Positions 1-5,629 of a stretch of DNA of 15,318 bases are shown here, in pieces. Numbering within the stretch: position 1 is the stretch's first letter; each line of letters opens with the position of its first letter. Location of the stretch: positions 1 through 15,318 of the forward strand of contig JBAZOJ010000065.1 in the NCBI GenBank assembly GCA_041648755.1, given 5' to 3'. A model generated the notes under the pieces. It worked only from the letters and a program-made list of their open reading frames with translations. It was not told the DNA's origin and made no database searches. This DNA is from JBAZOJ01 sp041648755 (lineage in GTDB: Bacteria > Planctomycetota > B143-G9). The position numbers were made by a program, and so were the translations under genes.

Positions 1-353
1 AACGCCGAATCGATCGCCTCGTCCATTCTGATGGCGTTTGCACGCTGTGAGGCGCGCTTCCGTCCGGAAGACAACTTCTCCTTGAGATCGCGTACTTGTC
101 TTTCCAGCTTCTCAACCATCATGTCAATGGCCTTGTGCATTTCGTCCTCGCGGCTTTTGGCAGCAAGCCGACCATGATTCTTGATGGTCAACGAGGTTTC
201 GCATTCGCACCAGGGAGGCTCGATGCTGAGCTGTACATGGGCATCATCAATGGCGTGTGCGAGGTACTTCCCAACCTTTTCCACTTTCTTCTGCGCGTAA
301 TCCTTCATGTTCTGGGTGACGTCACCGCGCACAGTGCTGATCCGAATCTCCAT
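1..353 (-). CDS. hpf: Ribosome hibernation promoting factor, HPF/RaiA family (partial, runs off left edge)
   Basis: The reverse strand reads an open frame from ATG at 353 to the window edge, about 117 residues with no stop. It begins MEIRISTVRGDVTQNMKDYA and continues with KKVEKVGKYL and a basic helix around EKLERQVRDLKEK, which is the beta-alpha-beta-beta-beta-alpha pattern of the HPF/YfiA (RaiA) fold. Members of this family bind the 30S decoding region in stationary phase or stress and either inactivate 70S ribosomes or dimerise them to 100S. Whether this is the long, two-domain form cannot be told because the C-terminus is missing. The start is supported by AAGGAGAACG directly upstream. 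A good promoter lies at 413-441, so the gene can be transcribed separately from the sigma factor gene upstream on the same strand. The family call is by recognition of the sequence pattern, not by a search. Confidence 0.88.
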   Translation of the reverse strand, partial: MEIRISTVRGDVTQNMKDYAQKKVEKVGKYLAHAIDDAHVQLSIEPPWCECETSLTIKNHGRLAAKSREDEMHKAIDMMVEKLERQVRDLKEKLSSGRKRASQRANAIRMDEAIDSA

Positions 354-412
354 TCGTTCTCCTTTCTGTATCGGGTTGCGAGCACGCAATATGAACTGAA
401 CGAATACACTGG

Positions 413-441
413 AGTATAACCCAAACAATGCCGCCGGTCAA
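413..441 (-). promoter_or_regulatory. Sigma70-type promoter for hpf
   Basis: On the minus strand a -35 TTGACC (436-441) and a -10 TATACT (413-418) are separated by exactly 17 bases. Transcription would begin near 406 and give a leader of about 53 bases before the hpf ATG at 353. The -35 box contains the TGA that ends the restored sigma-factor frame (438-440), so the promoter sits on the 3' end of that gene. No activity data are available; the match to consensus is the evidence. Confidence 0.65.
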
Positions 442-1374
442 AAACTGGTCTTCAGACGACGAACTGTCTTCTCGGTGCCATTCACCTGAGTCGACATCAG
501 GTCAGAGCCGTCAACGCCCTCCGCGAGCATGTCCTGCAATTTTTCAAGGCCGGTTTTTTCGATCTGGGATCCTCTCTCTCGTCAATCGGAGCTTGGCGCC
601 AATCATCTCAAGGGTGCGATAGCGCTCGGTTCCGATCCCGTAGCGCATCTTCAGCACTTCCTTCTCTCGCGGCTCGAGCATGTCGAGCAGGACCTCTATC
701 TGCAGCGCGTCAACCTCTGAGAGCGTGTGCTCTTGAGGCGACTCATTGAACTCGTGAGACGGAACGTTCGCCAGCATTTTCAGAATATCGGTATCCGCTC
801 CCTTTGGCTGGCCGGAAATGGTCGCCTGAAGAGCTTGCTTGATGATGCGAATGCGGGTCTTGGGAATTTCGAGCACAGCGGCGATTTCTTCGGGAGTGGC
901 GGGGCGATGGTACTTCTGTGCAAGGTCGTAGGATGCCCGCTTCCATTTGGCCAATAATTCCACCATGTAGGCGGGGACGCGCACATTCTTTACCTTGTTC
1001 ACCAGGGCACGCCTGATCGACTGCTTGATCCACCAGGATGCATACGTCGAGAACCGGCAGCCTTCCGCCACGCGGAACTTCTCCACCGCCTTCAGCAGGC
1101 CGATGTTGCCTTCTTCGATAAGGTCAGCAAATGGCAGACCGCGCACAAGGTAGTTCTTGGCAATGCTCACGACAAGCCGCAAGTTGGATCTGACCAACTT
1201 TTCGCGAGCCTCTTCGTCACCCATCTCGGTACGGATTGCTAAATCCATTTCCTCTTCCGGGGTGAGAAGGGCGTATCGGCTTATCTCCTTCAGGTAAATC
1301 TCTACCAAGCAGTCTCCACAGGTGATAGTTCCCCGATTGGATAGTTTACAGACGGTCCCGGTTTTGTCAACCAT
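438..1374 (-). CDS. RpoD-type (sigma70 family) RNA polymerase sigma factor, frameshifted in region 4.2
   Basis: The intact frame runs from ATG 1374 and stops early at 544 (276 residues). It has region 1.2 (DCLVEIYLKEISRYALLTPE), region 2 with the 2.4 signature FSTYASWWIKQSIRRAL, region 3, and region 4 ending RLTRERI. The expected next residues are RQIE, but the sequence reads ATC-C-CAG-ATC at 570-561. Skipping to the other frame at 567/566 restores QIEKTGLEKLQDML and a further tail to a TGA at 438-440. Restoring two bases makes the coding length a multiple of three and gives about 312 residues. There is no region 1.1, so it resembles a short primary or group 2 factor (SigA/RpoS-like); I cannot say which. 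The protein directs core polymerase to -35/-10 promoters; as written it loses part of the -35 recognition helix. The Shine-Dalgarno site is weak. It is divergent from the thiamine gene and sits just upstream of hpf. Confidence 0.85.
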
Positions 1375-1396
1375 TCCGAAGTGAGAAAGCTATAAT
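1364..1396 (+). promoter_or_regulatory. Possible promoter of the ThiD2-ThiE gene
   Basis: A perfect -10 TATAAT lies at 1391-1396. The best upstream -35 match, TTGTCA at 1364-1369, is 21 bases away, which is longer than usual; no good hexamer is found at 16-18 bases. The predicted start of transcription, about 1402-1404, falls at the GTG start codon at 1405. The region is shared with the divergent sigma factor gene. Confidence 0.35.
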
Positions 1397-1404
1397 GGCT
1401 TCCT

Positions 1405-2400
1405 GTGAGAGAAGGTCGCCAACCGGCATTCCGCATCATTGACGCAAACCTCAACCGGGCCTCGGAGGGCCTTCGAGTAATCGAGGACTGCGCGCGCTTC
1501 ATCATGGACGACAACACGCTGTGTGGTCGCCTCAAAGAACTGCGGCACAGCCTGACGGAGTTGCGGACCGCCCTGCCCTCACATCTGTTACTTGGATCCC
1601 GCGACACAGAAGGCGATGTCGGCACCGGCGTGAGCGCGCCAACTGAGGGCGTTCGGGCAGACATGAAGAAGATCGTGGCCGCGAATTTCGGGAGGCTCTG
1701 CGAAGCGTTGCGCTCGATCGAGGAATGCCTGAAGCTGCCGTCTTTCAAGGGGTGGGAGAACGCGGAAGCTCTTCGCTACAAGGTCTATACACTGGAAAAG
1801 GAGATGCTGCTGCGCCTGACGCGCCGAGGCGTAACGGACATCAGGTTAATGATAAGCGTAACATCAATAACCAGTCGAGGTGTGTTAGACGAGCTATTCT
1901 GCGCGCTCGCCGGATTACCCGGCGTGGCGATTCTGCTGGAAGCAAAAGGCCTGCCAGATTCCGAACTGATGGCGCTCGCAGGCGAGGCAGTCGCGGCATC
2001 ACTGAGAACCGGCATCCCTCTCATTGTCAGCGATCGGGCGGACATTGCCGCAGCCTCAGGCGCGATTGGCCTTCACCTTGGGGCAGACAGTATCACTCCC
2101 GAAGCGGCACGCGCAATCATTGGCCCTGCCTGCTGGATCGGGGTCTCCAGCAAGAACCATTTCGATATTGAGAACATCTCCGTTGAGGTTGACTACATTA
2201 TCGATGCTAAGGCTGAAGCAGACTGCCCTCTCCCCTCCTTTATCATCTGTGCTGTCGACGCGACCCGCGCGCGGGAACTGGCTGGCAAGGGAGTGAAGCG
2301 CATCGCCATCTCCGCCGCTGAGATCGGCTCTCGCGAGCCGCGTGCCACCGTTTCAGAGCTTCTGGTTATCCTGGCTGAGGGGCAACAGGGCAATGCCTGA
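1405..2400 (+). CDS. ThiD2-ThiE fusion: HMP-phosphate kinase domain plus thiamine phosphate synthase-like domain
   Basis: The 331-residue protein has two parts. Residues 1-135 carry the ThiD2 signature RIIDANLNRASEGLRVIED and a matching second helical half (FGRLCEALRSIEECLK); ThiD2 domains phosphorylate HMP-phosphate to HMP-diphosphate and are commonly fused to ThiE. Residues 145-325 follow the ThiE TIM-barrel order (IPLIVSDRADIA, GLHLG, WIGVSS). However, several ThiE substrate-binding motifs are altered: QxREK reads LLEAK, the conserved ND reads SD, and the GPxFPTxTK loop is absent after VDYI. The C-terminal half may therefore be inactive or altered. The GTG start has no Shine-Dalgarno site, but an in-frame TAA at 1393-1395 leaves no other standard start before the conserved motif. 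No TPP riboswitch fits in the short upstream space. The 3' end overlaps the transporter start by 8 bases. Confidence 0.85.
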   Translation: MREGRQPAFRIIDANLNRASEGLRVIEDCARFIMDDNTLCGRLKELRHSLTELRTALPSHLLLGSRDTEGDVGTGVSAPTEGVRADMKKIVAANFGRLCEALRSIEECLKLPSFKGWENAEALRYKVYTLEKEMLLRLTRRGVTDIRLMISVTSITSRGVLDELFCALAGLPGVAILLEAKGLPDSELMALAGEAVAASLRTGIPLIVSDRADIAAASGAIGLHLGADSITPEAARAIIGPACWIGVSSKNHFDIENISVEVDYIIDAKAEADCPLPSFIICAVDATRARELAGKGVKRIAISAAEIGSREPRATVSELLVILAEGQQGNA

Positions 2401-3319
2401 AATCTCCACTCGCTCCGCCGCCGCCAGCGCCCGCAGGACAAGGGGAGCGATGTTCGCCCTCACCTCTGCCGTCCTGTTCGGGGCAAGCATGCCGCTGTGC
2501 AAGATATTCCTCGCCGACATCAAGCCACTTGCTCTCACGGGCCTTCTTTACGGTGCTGCTGGCACAACCCTCGCAGCGTGGCGTTTCTTCGCGCCCCGGA
2601 TCCTGCCGGTGGAGAAGCCGCTTGGCAAACGTGAGATCCCCTGGCTCCTGGGCTCGGCACTGTCGGGCGGCGTCGCGGCGCCCCTGCTGTTGTTCATCGG
2701 ACTCCAACTAACACCGGCTTCCACCTCCTCGCTGCTGATGAACTTCGAAATCGTGATGACCGTTCTGATCGCCTGCCTGCTGTTCGGCGAGAGGCTGACG
2801 ACATACTCCGTGCTGGGCGTTTCGCTCATAACCTTCGGCAGCGTCCTGCTTTCCTGGGGCGGCATCCCGGAAGGCGGTAGCTTCTGGGGCATCATAGCTG
2901 TATTGGGCTCGTGCGCTTGCTGGAGCATCGACAGCAACTTCAGCAGGAACGTCTCCCACGCCGATCCGGTCGAGTATGCAATGTGGAAAGGCCTTATCGG
3001 GGGTGTTGCCTGCGTCGGGATGTCGGTCATCCTGCAACCCGCGCATATTCCGCTGCTCACGTTGCTGTATGCAGTTTTGGTCGGGCTGACGGCTTACGGG
3101 ATAAGTGTAGTGTTGTTCGTGTACTCGCTGAGAGACATCGGAACCGCGCGCACTGGCGGATATTTTGCTGTCTACACTTTCGTTGGGGCAATTGTGGCAA
3201 TTCCACTGCTGGGCGAGAGCGTCAACTGGGCAACTGCCGTTGCCGCGGGGGTGATGGCCGGGGGAGTGGTATTGATGTTCCGGGAAAATCCTGTCAAGGG
3301 GCAGGCTGCGAATCAGTAG
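2393..3319 (+). CDS. EamA/DMT-superfamily inner-membrane transporter
   Basis: The 308-residue product is mostly hydrophobic and can be divided into ten membrane segments, for example GAMFALTSAVLFGASMP near residues 19-35, a run ending LLLFIGLQL near 105, and WATAVAAGVMAGGVVLMF near the end. The two five-helix halves match the duplicated EamA layout of drug/metabolite transporters, about 300 residues long. These proteins usually export amino acids or metabolites; the substrate here is unknown. I start at ATG 2393, which overlaps the ThiD2-ThiE stop (2398-2400) and has GAGGGG upstream. Translation is probably coupled to the thiamine gene, so export or uptake of a thiamine-related compound is possible but unproven. 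An alternative ATG lies at 2450. The stop TAG (3317-3319) overlaps the 3' end of the convergent peptidase gene. Confidence 0.85.
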   Translation: MPEISTRSAAASARRTRGAMFALTSAVLFGASMPLCKIFLADIKPLALTGLLYGAAGTTLAAWRFFAPRILPVEKPLGKREIPWLLGSALSGGVAAPLLLFIGLQLTPASTSSLLMNFEIVMTVLIACLLFGERLTTYSVLGVSLITFGSVLLSWGGIPEGGSFWGIIAVLGSCACWSIDSNFSRNVSHADPVEYAMWKGLIGGVACVGMSVILQPAHIPLLTLLYAVLVGLTAYGISVVLFVYSLRDIGTARTGGYFAVYTFVGAIVAIPLLGESVNWATAVAAGVMAGGVVLMFRENPVKGQAANQ

Positions 3320-4089
3320 CCGATGCCGTCTGTTTGCAGGCGGATGACTATCAGCCTTTCCACGAATTTTCGCAAGTACTCCTTCGTAACGACGCTCCCT
3401 CCAAGGCTCGACCCGAGCGGTGGAACGTGAACAAACAGCGGTTTCAGCGCGGGGTATTTCGTCGCGCGCAGATGCAGCAGCGAATACAGGCATTCCTCGC
3501 AAAGATACTGCCCCGCGTCGGTGGAAACCGCCACTGGCCAGCCCTCCGCTTTCAGCTTCCCGGCCAGGTTCGCCGCGAGCCCCTTCTCCAGCGAGTACTC
3601 GTCCGGCCCGTTTGGGACGATGCGCACATCTGAAGCGAATGCGCCGTCGTTGTCGGCCTTTGTGCATCGGCTGTTGCGAGCCCTGGATTCGATCGCGAAC
3701 GCTCCGGGATTTCCCTGCCCAAAGCTGAAGACGTACTCGGCCGACTCCGTGCGGATCGCCTCGTCCAACTGCGCCAGAGGCGCGCCCCAGATCACCCTGA
3801 GTTGGCGCTTCACTGTCCGCCACCCCTTAGGCAACGAGGGCGCGGCCATACTGACGGCCTCCCAGGAGGCGTTGTCGGCAAACCCGCCGAATACCTCAAA
3901 GCCGGTCATCAGGATGGTGCGGTCGGGGGAATGCTCCGGGGCGGGGCTCTTGATGGGAGAACTTGTCCTCACGTGTCTTGCTCCGTGATAGCTGATTGCG
4001 CGGACGCTGAACTCGAACGCCGCCACGACCATCAGGGCCGCGACGAGCAGCTTTGCCTTGGATAAACGTGCCTTGGCGGACGGCGACAT
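3313..4089 (-). CDS. pcp: Pyroglutamyl-peptidase I (peptidase C15), N-terminally membrane-anchored or exported
   Basis: The 258-residue protein has the C15 landmarks in order: ILMTGFEVFGG (59-69), a Glu at 134 (AFAIESRA), the nucleophile context VSTDAGQYLCEE with Cys197, and FVHVPPL with His221. The Glu-Cys spacing of 63 and the Cys-His spacing of 24 equal those of the known triad (Glu81, Cys144, His168 of the Bacillus enzyme), so the active site looks intact. The enzyme removes N-terminal pyroglutamate from peptides. Unlike typical cytoplasmic Pcp of about 215 residues, it has an added N-terminus of some 55 residues: a basic stretch, then a hydrophobic segment (LLVAALMVVAAF, 14-25), suggesting an uncleaved anchor or signal peptide with the enzyme outside the inner membrane. 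ATG 4089 is preceded by GGGAG and by a good promoter. Its last codons overlap the convergent transporter gene. Confidence 0.87.
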   Translation of the reverse strand: MSPSAKARLSKAKLLVAALMVVAAFEFSVRAISYHGARHVRTSSPIKSPAPEHSPDRTILMTGFEVFGGFADNASWEAVSMAAPSLPKGWRTVKRQLRVIWGAPLAQLDEAIRTESAEYVFSFGQGNPGAFAIESRARNSRCTKADNDGAFASDVRIVPNGPDEYSLEKGLAANLAGKLKAEGWPVAVSTDAGQYLCEECLYSLLHLRATKYPALKPLFVHVPPLGSSLGGSVVTKEYLRKFVERLIVIRLQTDGIGY

Positions 4090-4124
4090 AGGGTAACGCG
4101 ACTCCCTGCAAGAGTGCGAGGGGG

Positions 4125-4153
4125 ATTATACCGAGCGGGAGTCAATCACGCAA
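4125..4153 (-). promoter_or_regulatory. Sigma70-type promoter for pcp
   Basis: On the minus strand a perfect -10 TATAAT (4125-4130) follows a -35 TTGCGT (4148-4153) at 17 bases. Transcription would begin near 4118, about 30 bases before the ATG at 4089. The -35 is only a partial match, but spacing and -10 are ideal. Confidence 0.55.
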
Positions 4154-4363
4154 AGCAAGCAGTTGACACTTGCATCCGATTGCCCGCAAGCTCCCGTCAG
4201 GTCATATCCTGGGCACAGGTTAAGACGCTCGAAACCGCATTTTTCTCCGAAGCAGTTGCCGAAGGCCGCGGAATACCTCCCGGGCACATGACAGCTTGAG
4301 GCAGATGCGCCTGCAGGAGGCGGAACAGACGAAGAGCGAACAAGAGGATGGAGTTCATAACAC

Positions 4364-4391
4364 TTGAACGGGCGGGGAATCGTGGTAAGAT
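4364..4391 (+). promoter_or_regulatory. Sigma70-type promoter for the lipoprotein-SUMF1 operon
   Basis: TTGAAC (4364-4369) and TAAGAT (4386-4391) are separated by 16 bases. The predicted transcription start, near 4398, would fall inside the AAGGAGG Shine-Dalgarno site at 4397-4403, giving an unusually short leader. That closeness lowers confidence. Confidence 0.4.
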
Positions 4392-4405
4392 GTTCAAGGA
4401 GGGCT

Positions 4406-5629
4406 ATGGTGAAGCGGATCGTCTTAGTTGGGGCGTCGCTTGTCGCCATATATGTGGCGGTGTTCCTTGCGTTGGGAGGGTGCGGCAAGGGGCCGCCCGC
4501 AAGCGTTCCTCCTTCTTATCTCACTCTTGTAAAGCCACCGGGCGATTACCAGCGTCCGGAGACAGTCGTTGACAGGCTCACGTCGGACGTGCTGGCAGCC
4601 CATCCGACGTGGCGCCGGATGCGGATCGCCTGTCTGCTTGCCTTGGGCAGGATAAGCGAGGCATACGACGAAGCCCTGTTCATGGAGAAGGTCGGCTGGC
4701 GTGATTCGCTCGACCTGTACAACGCGGGGTTCGTGTTCTATTGCGCGGGTGACTTCGCCGGTGCACGGAGGGTAGCGGATACGCTTCAGAGCGATCCCAA
4801 TATGGGCATGGTCGGCTTGAGGGATGCGAAGGAAAGCGGCTTGCGCCTGCAGAACTACATCGCGATGATCGAGGCCGCGCAGCGCGGTGACGCCAAGGAA
4901 GTCGCCAGGATCATCACCGGGTGGCGGGAGAATCCCCTTGGCGACTCGCTGATAACTGCGGCGATACTCTCTCTACCGCAGTTGGGCGGGATCTCGGAGG
5001 AGGATTTCGTTCACGCACTGGGCATTGATTCATATGAGTGGAAGCGTGGAAATGCCCTGCGCTTGGGCGCCAAGCTCATGATGCACTGCGTCGCTGGCTT
5101 GCGCGAGCGGGTAATCGCTGCAGTGAACGAATCGGAAATCGAGGACTCGGGCTTCCTGCCGGACGTCACCTGGCCGGGGCCGCTAACAGCCGAGAACGGC
5201 CGGTGGCGCCTGACGGATCAGGAGCTGGCAATCTATGAGGTCCTTCGAGGGACCGGGGATTACGTCTGGTGGCACGATATCCGTGAAGGGAAAGCTCCCT
5301 CCACTTTCCAGAGGCTGTACGAGATAACGAGAAAGGCCGTAGCAGGATATCGGGATGGTGATGAAGACAGGAGCGCAACGAGCTACTACGTTACCAAACA
5401 ACCGTATCTCTATACCTGCACGGCGCTTTTTTGTACGAGATTGCTCCTTGCCGCGGCGACCACGGGCGATATCCCGGCTTCTCTGACGGAGCAGGTGCCG
5501 GAGAGGTACCTCCCGGCGTACTTCTCAGATGGAAAGCGCGATGATTCCTGCCACTTTCCGGCGTATTTCGATGCGGCCGGGTTCCAGATGGCGTTCGACC
5601 TGGCCCTGTTGCTCCGGAGGCTGAAATGA
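4406..5629 (+). CDS. Putative lipoprotein of unknown function, helical-repeat-like
   Basis: I do not recognise this family. The protein (about 407 residues from ATG 4406) starts MVKRIVLVGASLVAIYV and reaches a lipobox LGGC, so it is probably exported and lipid-anchored. After a Pro-rich linker the N-terminal half (AHPTWRRMRIACLLALGRIS, then DLYNAGFVFYCAGDFAGARRV) looks like TPR-type helical hairpins. The C-terminal half is helical with scattered Cys and Trp and no catalytic motif that I can name. GTG at 4409 is an equally good start, because AAGGAGG (4397-4403) is six bases from it but only three from the ATG. The stop overlaps the next start as ATGA, so it is translationally coupled to the triple-SUMF1 protein and they probably act together at the envelope. 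The C-terminal region shares a sparse pattern, D-I-x-x-G-x-x-P-x-T-F-x-x-L, with the lipoprotein at 8101-9255. Confidence 0.75.
   Translation: MVKRIVLVGASLVAIYVAVFLALGGCGKGPPASVPPSYLTLVKPPGDYQRPETVVDRLTSDVLAAHPTWRRMRIACLLALGRISEAYDEALFMEKVGWRDSLDLYNAGFVFYCAGDFAGARRVADTLQSDPNMGMVGLRDAKESGLRLQNYIAMIEAAQRGDAKEVARIITGWRENPLGDSLITAAILSLPQLGGISEEDFVHALGIDSYEWKRGNALRLGAKLMMHCVAGLRERVIAAVNESEIEDSGFLPDVTWPGPLTAENGRWRLTDQELAIYEVLRGTGDYVWWHDIREGKAPSTFQRLYEITRKAVAGYRDGDEDRSATSYYVTKQPYLYTCTALFCTRLLLAAATTGDIPASLTEQVPERYLPAYFSDGKRDDSCHFPAYFDAAGFQMAFDLALLLRRLK

Larger units (their letters stand above)
4090..4405. other. Intergenic spacer between divergent pcp and lipoprotein genes
   Basis: This 316-base stretch has no convincing gene. 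Short frames on both strands lack Shine-Dalgarno sites and recognisable composition. It holds the minus-strand pcp promoter (4125-4153) and the plus-strand lipoprotein promoter (4364-4391). Between them (about 4154-4363) I see only short inverted repeats, such as CGCCT/AGGCG near 4308-4322, without a T-run, and nothing that identifies a small RNA or riboswitch. Confidence 0.55.

Noticed and set aside
567..572. GGATCC (BamHI-type hexamer) at the sigma factor break, suggesting a cloning junction
   Set aside because: Both sides continue the same sigma gene in the expected order, so no join of unrelated DNA is implied.
560..575. Programmed frameshift in the sigma factor
   Set aside because: The A6 run is after the shift point, and skipping one base would still drop the conserved Arg; a two-base deletion fits better.
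1375..1404. TPP riboswitch before the thiamine gene
   Set aside because: Only 30 bases separate it from the divergent sigma gene and no THI-box motif is visible.
2708..3823. Long minus-strand open frame of 371 codons spanning the transporter and peptidase genes
   Set aside because: It runs across two genes that both have family motifs, and its product is Arg/Gly-rich with no start signal; it is a G+C-rich shadow frame.
4163..4168. Perfect TTGACA on the plus strand
   Set aside because: No -10-like hexamer lies 16-18 bases downstream (4186-4191 reads GCAAGC).
4114..4488. Short open frames on both strands in the pcp-lipoprotein spacer
   Set aside because: They have no Shine-Dalgarno site or recognisable protein, and overlap the promoters and the true lipoprotein start.
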